The notes: generated by a model not told the origin, from the sequence alone. 64,000 nt of DNA from Flagellimonas sp. S3867 (GCF_014698935.1 NZ_JACVMN010000004.1:183224-247223), one strand, 5' to 3'; shown: positions 9,225 through 18,138, counted from the stretch's first letter. Program-made: numbers and translations.

Positions 9225-10028
9225 ATGAAAGAAATCCTAAGGCGCTCTATTACAGGGGTAATCTATGCAGTACTCCTTTTGGGCACAGTATTTTTGAGCT
9301 CCGATGCCTTTGATTTTCTTTTTATGGTATTCGGCTTGGCCTGTTTGTATGAATTCAAAAAAATAGTCCGCTTAAAACATTACTATATTTTTGTAGCCTA
9401 TTTAGCTCTATGGTGGGTGTTTATCTACCTGATACAAGATGGCATCCTGATCACCATCCTAATGCTTCTTACCATTACCGTTGACTTGGCATTGTTAGTC
9501 TTTTTATTCTCTAAAAAAGAAAAGTATTTCACTAGTTTTCAAAAGTTTATCATAGCGGTTTTTTACATCGGAGGCGGGTGCATCTTCTTGACCATGATAC
9601 CGTACAAACAAAATTCCTTTGCCCAATTTTTAATTATGGGCATCTTTATTTTGATATGGGTGAACGACACTTTTGCCTATTTGGTGGGTCGAACATTGGG
9701 TCGTACAAAATTATTTCCTTCAGTTTCTCCAAAAAAAACAGTGGAAGGTTCTTTAGGAGGTCTTATTTTTGCAATTATTGCAGCTTATATTCTAGCAAAA
9801 TATGAGACCAGCTTAACACTTTTTCAGTGGATGGCGTTGGCCACAACCATTGTGGTCGCCGGGAGCTTAGGTGATTTGCTGGAATCTAAATTCAAACGAG
9901 TCGCCGGTGTTAAGGATAGTGGCGCTATTTTGCCGGGTCATGGCGGAATTTGGGACCGTTTGGACAGTCTAGTATTTGCTGCTCCTTTTGCTTATTTGAT
10001 ACTTAATATATTTTCATATGTTTCATAG
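9225..10028 (+). CDS. cdsA: phosphatidate cytidylyltransferase
   Basis: A 267-aa multi-pass inner-membrane protein (about seven to eight hydrophobic segments). It carries the CDP-diglyceride synthetase signature near the C-terminus: S-K-F-K-R, then KDSGAILPGHGGIWDRLD. It makes CDP-diacylglycerol from phosphatidate and CTP, the branch point to phosphatidylserine and phosphatidylglycerol. Its end overlaps the psd start by 11 bp, which implies translational coupling. Confidence 0.95.
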   Translation: MKEILRRSITGVIYAVLLLGTVFLSSDAFDFLFMVFGLACLYEFKKIVRLKHYYIFVAYLALWWVFIYLIQDGILITILMLLTITVDLALLVFLFSKKEKYFTSFQKFIIAVFYIGGGCIFLTMIPYKQNSFAQFLIMGIFILIWVNDTFAYLVGRTLGRTKLFPSVSPKKTVEGSLGGLIFAIIAAYILAKYETSLTLFQWMALATTIVVAGSLGDLLESKFKRVAGVKDSGAILPGHGGIWDRLDSLVFAAPFAYLILNIFSYVS

Positions 10029-10683
10029 AGAAGGCCAAAAAATCATAATTATCACATTTTTTGCTGTGGTAGCTATTGTCCTTTCTGCACATTTTTACAT
10101 CGGTATTCAATGGATACGGATTGCCGTGCAAGTTGCCGCACTTATTCTTTTGATATTGATTTTGCAATTTTTTAGAAATCCGAGGCGGTTGGTCACCCCG
10201 AACTTTGATGAAATTTTGGCGCCGGTCGATGGCAAGGTCGTAGTGATCGAAGAAGTAGAGGAAAACGAATATTTTAAAGGCAAACGTAAGCAGGTGTCCA
10301 TTTTTATGTCACCGTTGAACGTTCATGTTACGAGATACGCCGCCAGCGGAACGGTGACTTATTCAAAATATCATCCAGGTAAATATTTAGTGGCTTGGCA
10401 TCCCAAATCAAGTACTGAAAATGAGCGTACCACGGTGGTATTGCATACACCGAAATTTGGAGAAATAGGGTATCGCCAAATTGCAGGGGCTTTAGCACGT
10501 CGGATAGTAAACTATGCCGAAGAAGGTGAGCAAGTAACCCAAGGGCAGGATGCTGGCTTCATAAAATTTGGATCAAGGGTAGATCTACTATTACCTTTAG
10601 ATTGTGACATTGCTGTTAAATTGGGCCAAAAAGTAGTTGGTGCCAAAACCTGCATTGCATCAATTCGGAAAAAAGATGACTGA
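10018..10683 (+). CDS. psd: phosphatidylserine decarboxylase family protein
   Basis: A 221-aa short-form PSD proenzyme. Two N-terminal hydrophobic segments (about 8-50) are followed by NPRR, the APVDGKVV strand, MSPLNVHVTRY, and the self-cleavage site G185-S186 in KFGSRVDL. Cleavage there would give the pyruvoyl cofactor. It forms phosphatidylethanolamine from phosphatidylserine at the inner membrane. It overlaps cdsA by 11 bp and the acyl-CoA-binding protein gene by 8 bp. No pssA is seen in the window. Confidence 0.93.
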   Translation: MFHREGQKIIIITFFAVVAIVLSAHFYIGIQWIRIAVQVAALILLILILQFFRNPRRLVTPNFDEILAPVDGKVVVIEEVEENEYFKGKRKQVSIFMSPLNVHVTRYAASGTVTYSKYHPGKYLVAWHPKSSTENERTTVVLHTPKFGEIGYRQIAGALARRIVNYAEEGEQVTQGQDAGFIKFGSRVDLLLPLDCDIAVKLGQKVVGAKTCIASIRKKDD

Positions 10684-10942
10684 TGAGGATTTAAATATTC
10701 AATTTAGGGAAGCTGTTGACTTTGTAAACAGCTACACAGAACCTATGCCTGCTGATTTATTACTCAAACTGTACGCCTATTTTAAAATTGCCAATAAGAA
10801 TTACAATAATCCTGGCAGTAAAACCCCGCTGATCAACGCTTTTAAGGCAAATGCACTTATTCAGGCAAAAAATATCAGTGCTGAAGACGCCATGCGTAAG
10901 TATATCCAAATTGTTGATGCTGAAATTAGAGGCAGCAAATAA
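10676..10942 (+). CDS. acyl-CoA-binding protein
   Basis: An 88-aa single ACBP domain. The four-helix pattern includes the motif LKLYAYFKIANKNYNN, with the Tyr/Lys residues that contact the acyl-CoA head group, and a C-terminal helix with AMRKYIQIVDA. The ATG at 10676 overlaps the psd stop by 8 bp; a longer in-frame start inside psd would add 13 unconserved residues. ACBPs bind long-chain acyl-CoA and present it to lipid enzymes. Coupling to cdsA-psd suggests it feeds or buffers acyl groups for phospholipid synthesis, which is inference. Confidence 0.9.
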   Translation: MTDEDLNIQFREAVDFVNSYTEPMPADLLLKLYAYFKIANKNYNNPGSKTPLINAFKANALIQAKNISAEDAMRKYIQIVDAEIRGSK

Positions 10943-10949
10943 CAAGAAA

Positions 10950-10972
10950 AGCCGGAAAATAACTTTCCGGCT
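10950..10972. terminator. bidirectional hairpin terminator
   Basis: A perfect 9-bp stem (AGCCGGAAA / TTTCCGGCT) with a 5-nt loop lies between the convergent acyl-CoA-binding and lamin-tail/spondin genes. The minus strand runs into TTTTCTTGTT after the stem, so it mainly serves the minus-strand gene. Confidence 0.8.
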
Positions 10973-11006
10973 CTCCACAATTTAAAAAAACAAAAACGGT
11001 CCTGAT

Positions 11007-13376
11007 CTATTGAGGTTGAATATCAATTCTTACCAAATTGTATCCTCCGCGGGGGTCTTGAAGGTATACAACACCAGGGCCATTATTATAAACACCTTTA
11101 CCAAATTGAACATCTTCCAACTCGCTAACTCTTCTTATTGTGGTATTAGCATCTGCAGGACCTTCATTTGGACCTGATTGTCTAGGCGCTTGGTAGATTC
11201 CAAAACCTACAGGCTCGTCTACCTCCGTACCAGCATCAAAAAGATAGGACTCATCACTTTCAGAAGTTCCTGAGAAAGGGGTTCCGTTTTCATCAAATAA
11301 GGCCACACCATTGTTATTATAACTGATGAACCAATCATTGGTCTGAACCAACATAGTGCTTATACCCAATTTGTAATCTTGGCCTTGGGGTACATCAATG
11401 GAGAAGGACAGATATCCTCCTGGGCCAACGGGTGCTGTTTCATTACTTGCTGCAACGGGTAGTCCCAGGTTGTTAAAATAGGATACTGCAACTGCGTTGT
11501 TACCATCTTCTGATAATTCTTCCAAACCACTTCCGTCTCTAGCTTCACCACCTTGTACGAAAAAAGGATCGCTATCGGTGTTAAAAGCATAGACTAATCC
11601 TGGTGAGAAAACACTCAAAGATGAAGCCAATCGTAATGGCGAACCATTGCTTCCGGTCTCTGTGAACCATCCGTAAAGTTCTCCGGGCATACCATCTTCG
11701 GCAATTCTTTCCAGGCCTACTGCTCTATCTTCTTCTCCTAACGTGAACAATGGCTCAGGAAGTGCATGAAGTACGGCAATACCAGGAGTAACAACAAATC
11801 CATTACTTGAACTAGCTGGTTGTCCTGGGTCCGGAGCGTTTATGGCTGTAATTGTCAATGTGAAGGTTCCTGCAGAACTTCCATCTCCGTTGGTATAATC
11901 CAACACAGCCGTTACGTAAATATCTCCCGTATCTCTTCCTTCAACCAATCTAACCTCTGTATTTGCATCAGCAGGACCAACATCTGCTCCAGCAGGTGGA
12001 AAAGAAGCTGGGTCATTGTCTGCTTCTGTACCTAAATCGTATAAGGAAAGTTGATCGGCAATGTCTACGCCGTTCAAAGCTTGACCGTTAGGGAATAAAT
12101 CAATTCCATTTAAATCAGTTGGGGCCAAAAACCAGTCGTTGCTATTCCCCATCATGGTCACAGGTGTAAACTTGGTACCAGAAACTGCCTTAAATGATAT
12201 TTGATATTGAGCACCATTGGTGGTCAATGGTCCGGGATCAGATGCTCCAACCGGAGTTGTAAAGGTATGGACGTTCAAGTAGTTGATAACGTTACTAATG
12301 GTTACATTGAAGGTGGTCTTTGCCACTTCAGTGTCATTGGCCAATCCTAAAGATGGGTTTACTTCCTCAGTCCAGTCAGCAGCTGAATCTCCTTCTCCAT
12401 CATATTCAATACTATAGCTATCCAATCTTACGGTTGGAACAAATTCGCCTGCTGTCCAGATACCCGCCTCAACGGCTACATTCTCACGTGCACTTCCGGC
12501 GGCGCCCCATTGTACAAAATCCATTATAGCATCGGCGCTAGTAAAAGAATTATTTGAATAAAGTCCCAATCCACCTTCGGTATCAGGTAAAGCATAGGGT
12601 ACAACAACAAATTCCCCTGCGGCTAGTTCAATGCTACCACTTTCAGGTGTAACATTTTCCAATTGTACATAAGTACCAGGGCCAAGACACAACCAATATG
12701 AGCTTAAGTCAACTGTTACATTTCCATTGTTATATAGCTCAATCAGGTCTTTGCTTCCATATTGCACTTCATTGATGACAATAGATCTAATCTCTTCAGG
12801 AACAGTCAATAGGTTGTCCTCTCCAATGGTCACAGTGGTGGTTTCGGCCCAATTTGAAGCTCCAACACCTTCTCCATCAAAAATTATGGTATTATCCGCA
12901 TTCCCAAGAACTGGAACGAATTCACCTGCAGTCCAAACACCGGCTTCAACTGCTACATTCTCTCTAGCGGTAGATCCAGCGCCCCATTGCACAAAATCGA
13001 CCAAGGTTGAGGCATCGGTAAAGTCAGAGTTGTTACTGTACAACCCCAATCCGCCTTCTGCGTTTGGCATCTCATAAGAAATAGATAAATAGCTTCCTGC
13101 AGTCAATTGCAAATTGCCATTAACGGTCAAATCACTTACTCTTCTATATGTACCTGGGCCCAGGCATAGAAAATAATCACCCAAGTCTACGGTACTGTCA
13201 CCGTTATTCACAATTTCTACCCAATTGCCAAGGTATTGAACTTCGTTCAACCTCACATCAACCTCAGCGGTCGGTTCGGGCTCGGTTGGAATTTCTCCAA
13301 CAATGTCATTGTCATCATCGCTACATGATGCCAAAATAGCTGCAAACAGCACTACTTTAAATAGATTTCTTCTCAT
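11007..13376 (-). CDS. lamin-tail and spondin domain lipoprotein
   Basis: A 789-aa lipoprotein (lipobox LASC, Cys about residue 18, followed by an acidic run DDDND). Two lamin-tail-like (LTD) modules follow at about 38-180 and 196-335. Each begins with NEVQY, has a WLCLGPGTY-type strand and ends with WTAGEFVP, showing an internal duplication. Two spondin_N-like modules follow at about 350-525 and 540-789, each with NDWF and GPADANT. LTD domains occur in secreted proteins near nucleases or phosphatases, and spondin domains are extracellular matrix modules. A surface structural or binding role is likely but unproved. A -7 box lies 27 nt upstream. Confidence 0.75.
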   Translation of the reverse strand: MRRNLFKVVLFAAILASCSDDDNDIVGEIPTEPEPTAEVDVRLNEVQYLGNWVEIVNNGDSTVDLGDYFLCLGPGTYRRVSDLTVNGNLQLTAGSYLSISYEMPNAEGGLGLYSNNSDFTDASTLVDFVQWGAGSTARENVAVEAGVWTAGEFVPVLGNADNTIIFDGEGVGASNWAETTTVTIGEDNLLTVPEEIRSIVINEVQYGSKDLIELYNNGNVTVDLSSYWLCLGPGTYVQLENVTPESGSIELAAGEFVVVPYALPDTEGGLGLYSNNSFTSADAIMDFVQWGAAGSARENVAVEAGIWTAGEFVPTVRLDSYSIEYDGEGDSAADWTEEVNPSLGLANDTEVAKTTFNVTISNVINYLNVHTFTTPVGASDPGPLTTNGAQYQISFKAVSGTKFTPVTMMGNSNDWFLAPTDLNGIDLFPNGQALNGVDIADQLSLYDLGTEADNDPASFPPAGADVGPADANTEVRLVEGRDTGDIYVTAVLDYTNGDGSSAGTFTLTITAINAPDPGQPASSSNGFVVTPGIAVLHALPEPLFTLGEEDRAVGLERIAEDGMPGELYGWFTETGSNGSPLRLASSLSVFSPGLVYAFNTDSDPFFVQGGEARDGSGLEELSEDGNNAVAVSYFNNLGLPVAASNETAPVGPGGYLSFSIDVPQGQDYKLGISTMLVQTNDWFISYNNNGVALFDENGTPFSGTSESDESYLFDAGTEVDEPVGFGIYQAPRQSGPNEGPADANTTIRRVSELEDVQFGKGVYNNGPGVVYLQDPRGGYNLVRIDIQPQ

Positions 13377-13403
13377 AATTCTTTTTTTAGATTAATTATG
13401 GGC

Positions 13404-13411
13404 CAAAACTA
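13404..13411 (-). promoter_or_regulatory. -7 box of the spondin lipoprotein gene
   Basis: TAGTTTTG on the minus strand fits TAnnTTTG and lies 27 nt before the ATG at 13376. Its -33 region would fall within the preceding terminator. Confidence 0.45.
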
Positions 13412-13428
13412 CTTTCCGGAGCAACTGA

Positions 13429-13454
13429 AAAACGGTGATCAAAATCACCGTTTT
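13429..13454 (-). terminator. terminator of the Crp-type regulator gene
   Basis: A perfect 10-bp stem (AAAACGGTGA / TCACCGTTTT) with a 6-nt loop lies 43 bp past the regulator stop. The A/T ends of the stem give a U-run on either strand. Confidence 0.75.
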
Positions 13455-13496
13455 CTGTTAAATCTGTATTAAATGCCGTTATACTTTTGTGATATT

Positions 13497-14135
13497 CTAG
13501 CAACCCATCAGCTCGATACATCTTTTATGTTGCACCAAAACACCGGTCTTTTCAAGCTTTTTGGTGATTCTAGAAATAACTTCTCGAGAGGTGCCTAAAT
13601 CCAGGGCAATCTTTTTATGTGAAAGATGTATTAGATTACTTTTATCCCGTTTAGCCTTGTTCTCCAAATATTTGACAAGACGGTCCTCTATACCAAAACA
13701 AACAATCTCTTTTGTGGTTTGCAACAAATCGGCGAAGTTTCGCTGAAAATCATTTATAATGATTCTGGCAAAAGTGGGGTATTTTACAAACCACTCCTTC
13801 ACCTTGTTGACAGGAAGGGTCATTACAACCGTATCTTCCTCAGTTATGGCTGAAAATTGTACTGGTTTTGGGTCAAATAAATGGTTGAAACTCAATATAC
13901 AGGATTCCCCAGAATTGATATAGTATAATAAAAACTGTACATCTTCTTCTTCGGCGTACATCTTAATCTGACCTTTTAACACAACCGGTAAAAAGTTCAA
14001 ATATGCACCTTGTTTTACCACATAACTACTGCTTGGAAATTCATGGTAACTACACGATTCTATAATTTCTTGATAAAGTCTTTCTTCTATTACAGGAAAG
14101 CACTGCTTGATGTATGATTGGTTAGTGTCCACCAT
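13497..14135 (-). CDS. Crp/Fnr family transcriptional regulator
   Basis: A 212-aa regulator with an N-terminal cyclic-nucleotide-binding-like beta barrel (about 20-125) and a C-terminal winged helix (about 150-208) with KKIALDLGTSREVISRITKKL as the helix-turn-helix. The Fnr-type iron-sulfur cysteines at the N-terminus are absent. The effector and targets are unknown. It lies 41 bp after the sterol-desaturase gene on the same strand, so the two may be co-transcribed, and it has its own terminator at 13429-13454. Confidence 0.9.
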   Translation of the reverse strand: MVDTNQSYIKQCFPVIEERLYQEIIESCSYHEFPSSSYVVKQGAYLNFLPVVLKGQIKMYAEEEDVQFLLYYINSGESCILSFNHLFDPKPVQFSAITEEDTVVMTLPVNKVKEWFVKYPTFARIIINDFQRNFADLLQTTKEIVCFGIEDRLVKYLENKAKRDKSNLIHLSHKKIALDLGTSREVISRITKKLEKTGVLVQHKRCIELMGC

Positions 14136-14175
14136 AGCCTTATTGTTATTTGGTAAAGGATTTCTACGTTAAACC

Positions 14176-15450
14176 TTAAGTCTCAGAAACCACGCTAACC
14201 TTTCGCAATGGTTGATCGTAATAACTGAAATAAATCCCAGCAATAATTGAAATTATGAAGTAGAGCACCATTATATTGCTACCCATAGGTAAATAAAGGT
14301 TCAAACCAAACCAATCTTCAGTTAAAAAAATCAACGATACGCCAGCGACACTTCTAACTATTTCAATCCAGGCGGCATACGATATCCTATCCATTAAACT
14401 GGTATATCCATAGATTCCCAGAAAAACAAACCCACCAAATAGTAAGAGGTTATTGAACCCTATTTCTGTATAGTTGTAAAACATGAATAGCAACAGTGCA
14501 GTATTAAACAGCAGTTGAAAGATCGCATATCCTTTTAGTCTAACAGAAGTTTTTGGTTTGTACTTAGCAAAGTTATAGACATCTTCGATTTTGGAAATGG
14601 GATACTTCTGTGTCACATCTTCGGGGCGCCAACCGGTTGGCATAAACCAAATCCGAAATTTGTCCCAAATATTTCTCGTTCTCCATGCATCTCGGCATAA
14701 TCTCCAAAAATGTTGAAAATTGATTAAGATGGGGTTCCAAGTTGCCGCCGGTTTTAGTACCCCATATTGTGGTGGTACTTCGTCCAACTCTTTTTGAAAT
14801 GTTCCAAACCATCTATCCCAAATACAAAGTATCTGTCCTAAATTCTTATCAATATACTCTGGATTTATGGCATGATGCACCCTATGTTGCGAAGGTGTTA
14901 CAATGATGTATTCCAACCATCCCATTTTGCCGATATGTTGGGTATGATACCAGAATTGCGCGAACAAATGTGCAGGAGCCAAAATAGCAATTACCTCTCC
15001 CGGAATTCCCAAAAATGCTGCCGGGAGTAGCAATAAAGGAAAATAACCGACCACATTGGAGATAGACTGTCTTAGGGCACAAGCCAAGTTGAATTCCTCA
15101 CTACTGTGATGGATTACATGTTGGTTCCAAAAAATATTGATATGGTGACTCAATCTATGGTTCCAATATCCGGCAAAATCGATGGCGATAAAAGCGATTA
15201 ACCACACCGCCCAAGTAGCTTCAACCTGCATAAGGGCAAGATGCTCTGCCAAATAGGGATAGGTAACCAACACGATTGCCAATCCCAAGGAATCCTTAAT
15301 AATATTGGTAAGTCCGGAGCTAAGACTACTCACGGTATCCATAACATTGTGTTTTTGGTTTTTAATAAAATGCCCATAAAGCACTTCAAAAAGCACCAAC
15401 GCTATGAAAAAAGGTATTGCGTATAATAAAGCAGTGGCGTAGGTTTCCAT
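14176..15450 (-). CDS. sterol desaturase / fatty acid hydroxylase family protein
   Basis: A 424-aa multi-pass membrane protein with the di-iron histidine clusters of the superfamily: HRLSHH, HVIHH and QHRVHH, at about residues 97-235. Extra hydrophobic segments occupy the C-terminal 120 residues. Such enzymes insert oxygen into lipids (sterols, fatty acids, carotenoids, alkylglycerols). The layout resembles the alkylglycerol-monooxygenase-like group, but the substrate cannot be assigned. A Crp-type regulator follows 41 bp downstream. Confidence 0.85.
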   Translation of the reverse strand: METYATALLYAIPFFIALVLFEVLYGHFIKNQKHNVMDTVSSLSSGLTNIIKDSLGLAIVLVTYPYLAEHLALMQVEATWAVWLIAFIAIDFAGYWNHRLSHHINIFWNQHVIHHSSEEFNLACALRQSISNVVGYFPLLLLPAAFLGIPGEVIAILAPAHLFAQFWYHTQHIGKMGWLEYIIVTPSQHRVHHAINPEYIDKNLGQILCIWDRWFGTFQKELDEVPPQYGVLKPAATWNPILINFQHFWRLCRDAWRTRNIWDKFRIWFMPTGWRPEDVTQKYPISKIEDVYNFAKYKPKTSVRLKGYAIFQLLFNTALLLFMFYNYTEIGFNNLLLFGGFVFLGIYGYTSLMDRISYAAWIEIVRSVAGVSLIFLTEDWFGLNLYLPMGSNIMVLYFIISIIAGIYFSYYDQPLRKVSVVSET

Positions 15451-15524
15451 ATCTCACAGATTTTTAGTGTGATTGAGCGAGATTGGGAGTTAATTTAGTT
15501 TAATTTTCTAAACTATGCCACTTT

Positions 15525-16913
15525 TTATTGCACAATAGCCAACGGAGCTGTTTCTTTCCAGTTACCGCGAGTAAAGTCTGGGAAAGGTTGTGGTGCCCCC
15601 CCACTAGCCACAGAACGTTCGCTAAGTGGCGATACGGCGCTCCAAAAACAACCTTCATAGACATTCTGGTCTAATGGAAGACCTTTTTGCAGGCATTCTA
15701 CAACACGATACATCATAATTCCGTCCATTCCTCCATGACCGCTACCTTTTGCGGCTTGGTTCAATCTTTTGTACAATGGGTGGTCATATTTTTCATAAAG
15801 TGCCTGAAGTTGTTCCCCTTGCACCCATGAATGGTGGTCTTCGGTCAACCCTTCAACTCCACCTTCCAAGGCAACTCTTGTGGGAAATCCGGCAAGTGTT
15901 CCCTTTGTACCCTGAATAAGATTCAACCTAGAGTAGGGTCTTGGGCTTGTTTCGTCCCATTGCACCATAATTGTTCTTCCCAAGGCTGTTTTGATAATAC
16001 TTGTATTTAAATCACCTCCCTTATAATCCAATTGGTTCCATTTATGATCACCTGGATAATTCTTTTTGGCATAATCGGCTCTTCCCCTGGCAGGTGTTGA
16101 AAAGGAAACCATGCTTCCGAAATTGTCCTCTCCCCTACCAAGATTCATGTATTGGGCAACCGGCCCTAAGCCATGTGTAGGGTATAAATTTCCATTTCGG
16201 TGTGCATAATGGGGTGTTCTCCAGGATCCTGTTCCCCTTTTTTGCTCATTCATTTGTCCTCTCAACTCATGAATATACGCGGCTTCACCATGCAAAACTT
16301 CGCCGATAACACCCTGTCGGCACATGTTCAAGAACATCAACTCATCACGACTGTAGTTTACATTCTCCAACATCATACAGTGCTTTTGGGTACGCTCACT
16401 GGTATCTACGATATCCCACATCTCCTGCATTGTAACCGCAATCGGGACCTCAACAAATGCGTGCGCGCCCTGGTTCATGGATTCAATGGCCATGGGAGCG
16501 TGGTTGACCCAATTTGTGGCAATGAACACGACATCGGGTTTTACCTCTTGTAACATCTGCTTCCATTTATTCTCTTCGCCCCAATATTGTGCAATATTTT
16601 TATGCCTATTGGGTTTGGACACTTCCTTTACCCAGCCTACCTTTTGTTTTACCATATCTTCATACAAATCGCAAATGGCAACCACCTCTGTATTGGGTAG
16701 TGATGCAAAAAAATTGACATGCCCTCCACCACGGGCCCCAACACCTATGAACGCAGCTCTAACATTTTTCAACTTTGGGGCAGCAAAGTCTCCCATATAG
16801 CTTGATTGGGAAGGCCTTTCAACAGCAGCTTGCAAGTAACTGGGGATTACAGAAACTGCTGCAGCGGACAATGATGTCTTCTTGATAAAATTTCGCCGGT
16901 CGATGTTTTTCAT
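15525..16913 (-). CDS. Tat-exported Gfo/Idh/MocA oxidoreductase, GH109-like
   Basis: A 462-aa protein with a twin-arginine signal (RRNFIKKTS then a hydrophobic stretch, about 6-30) and an NAD-binding Rossmann segment (FIGVGARGGG, about 56). The C-terminal half has the GH109 hallmarks CMMLENVNY, HGEAAYIH and RNGNLYPTHGLGPVAQY. GH109 members are NAD-dependent alpha-N-acetylgalactosaminidases acting on glycan ends. Export through Tat fits folding with a bound cofactor. A LacI-like palindrome lies 16 nt upstream of the ATG. No sugar transporter or SusCD pair is adjacent. Confidence 0.85.
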   Translation of the reverse strand: MKNIDRRNFIKKTSLSAAAVSVIPSYLQAAVERPSQSSYMGDFAAPKLKNVRAAFIGVGARGGGHVNFFASLPNTEVVAICDLYEDMVKQKVGWVKEVSKPNRHKNIAQYWGEENKWKQMLQEVKPDVVFIATNWVNHAPMAIESMNQGAHAFVEVPIAVTMQEMWDIVDTSERTQKHCMMLENVNYSRDELMFLNMCRQGVIGEVLHGEAAYIHELRGQMNEQKRGTGSWRTPHYAHRNGNLYPTHGLGPVAQYMNLGRGEDNFGSMVSFSTPARGRADYAKKNYPGDHKWNQLDYKGGDLNTSIIKTALGRTIMVQWDETSPRPYSRLNLIQGTKGTLAGFPTRVALEGGVEGLTEDHHSWVQGEQLQALYEKYDHPLYKRLNQAAKGSGHGGMDGIMMYRVVECLQKGLPLDQNVYEGCFWSAVSPLSERSVASGGAPQPFPDFTRGNWKETAPLAIVQ

Positions 16914-16929
16914 GTTGATTTTTATTGCA

Positions 16930-16943
16930 TGTTAACGATAACA
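16930..16943. promoter_or_regulatory. LacI-like operator candidate
   Basis: TGTTAACGATAACA is a near-perfect palindrome centred on CG, with 6 of 7 half-site positions symmetric. It lies 16 nt upstream of the GH109-like start. LacI-family sites have this CG-centred form. No LacI gene is in the window. Confidence 0.4.
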
Positions 16944-17058
16944 TTGAGTATATCCGAAAGTATGAAAAAATTAATACTTGTCATATTTTATTTTTTAATA
17001 AGCTTAGTAACTGAAGGGGGCTAAGTCAAAATACAGAAGTAGCAACAATAGCCCAAAC

Positions 17059-17091
17059 AAAAAAAGGCCTTCCAGGTGAAGGCCTTTTTTT
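17059..17091 (-). terminator. strong rho-independent terminator
   Basis: A 14-bp stem (A-run plus AGGCCTTC / GAAGGCCT plus T-run) with a 5-nt loop lies 18 bp past the stop of the NTF2-like lipoprotein gene. It is symmetric and could act in either direction. Confidence 0.85.
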
Positions 17092-17108
17092 TTAGTGGTA
17101 AACTTCTA

Positions 17109-17531
17109 CTACATGACTGGAACGTCGGAAACCAGTTTCCAACTTCCATTACTGTCTTTTACCAATACCAAAAGTGATTTGAATGTTGATTTCTGCCCTT
17201 TCATTACAACCTTTGCACAGGCTGTATTGCCATTTATCTCAATATTACCAAAAGTGAGTTTTCGGATATCTCCTCCCCACTCCTTGCTCTCAATTTTTTC
17301 CAGATATACTGAACGAGGTACCACACTGACCTCCGAAGAGCCAAAAAACTGGTTCATCACAATTCGATAGTTACCATCCAAAAGTGTTTCCAATTGATTC
17401 ACGTTATGGGTGTCCCCTGCTTTGGAAAAATTTGTAATAGTCTCTTTGATGGCCTTAACCTCTTCGTTTTGGGACTGACAGCCTACTGAAAACATGAGTG
17501 CTGAAAGCCAAATAATGATAGAATGTTTCAT
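17109..17531 (-). CDS. NTF2-like (SnoaL/DUF4440-type) lipoprotein
   Basis: A 140-aa protein with a lipoprotein signal (FSVGC, Cys about residue 18). A cone-like NTF2 fold follows: an N-terminal helix with VKAIKETITNFSKAGDTHNV, then four strands ending in GSWKLVSDVPV. The fold serves as small-molecule binding or simple enzyme pockets, and no catalytic residues can be assigned. It lies 37 bp after the DOMON gene on the same strand and could share its MarR-controlled promoter. A 14-bp AT-only palindrome at 17544-17557 sits between them. Confidence 0.75.
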   Translation of the reverse strand: MKHSIIIWLSALMFSVGCQSQNEEVKAIKETITNFSKAGDTHNVNQLETLLDGNYRIVMNQFFGSSEVSVVPRSVYLEKIESKEWGGDIRKLTFGNIEINGNTACAKVVMKGQKSTFKSLLVLVKDSNGSWKLVSDVPVM

Positions 17532-17567
17532 GGTAATTGTTTTAAATATTAATATTTGATTTAGGGA

Positions 17568-18086
17568 TTAAAGAATTATGGGCACCGCGGTCCGTTTGAG
17601 GGAATGGTGTTGAAAATCGTCTTCTTGACTGAAGGCAATCAACAAGCTGTATTCGCTGCCTTGTTTTAAAGGCTTTTTGAATTTGCTCGTTGGGGCAATG
17701 GGAAGCGAAAATGAAATGGTGGAGCCAAATTCATTTTCCACACCTTGGACATCCTTAACCTCGGCGTATCCCCCCAATTCGGAAATGGGTGAATAATTTC
17801 CGGGCTTAACCGTGTAATGTTCCACCACATTGGTTTTTTCTCCAATTACATTCGCCATCAACAGGTATGTACCCGAAAGCTGTTCGGTATCATTGAACCC
17901 AATGGCCAACCATCCAGCTGTGGGTGCATTTAATGTGAAGTGAATTCTTTGGTTTCCGTAGTGCCATTTAATATGCATTCCCAACTTTGATATCTCATTC
18001 TTGGAATAATGTTTTGTACTCCAACATGTTGCAGGGGCCAAAGCAACCAAAGCTGCCATTGTCTTGAGGGTGATTTCGCTTTTCAT
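17568..18086 (-). CDS. DOMON-domain secreted protein
   Basis: A 172-aa protein with an N-terminal export signal (about 1-25) and a DOMON beta sandwich. The family strands are GWLAIGFN, then YLLMANVIG and the C-terminal YSLLIAFSQEDDFQHHS. DOMON domains bind heme or sugars and often serve extracytoplasmic redox chains. A Met in YLLMA and the His-rich end could be heme ligands, which is inference. The 12-bp palindrome at 18109-18120, identical to one before marR, lies 22 bp upstream of its ATG, so it is probably under the MarR protein. Confidence 0.78.
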   Translation of the reverse strand: MKSEITLKTMAALVALAPATCWSTKHYSKNEISKLGMHIKWHYGNQRIHFTLNAPTAGWLAIGFNDTEQLSGTYLLMANVIGEKTNVVEHYTVKPGNYSPISELGGYAEVKDVQGVENEFGSTISFSLPIAPTSKFKKPLKQGSEYSLLIAFSQEDDFQHHSLKRTAVPIIL

Positions 18087-18108
18087 TTTACTTCAATTTA
18101 ATAGATAG

Positions 18109-18120
18109 TTGATATATCAA
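18109..18120. promoter_or_regulatory. MarR operator candidate, copy 1 (DOMON gene)
   Basis: TTGATATATCAA is a perfect 12-bp palindrome, 22 bp upstream of the DOMON start. An identical copy precedes marR at 18623-18634. Confidence 0.6.
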
Positions 18121-18138
18121 GTTATTTTCTAAATTTTT

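Noticed and set aside
17544..17557. AT-only palindrome AAATATTAATATTT upstream of the NTF2-like gene
   Set aside because: Only A and T, expected by chance in this DNA, and different from the MarR sites.
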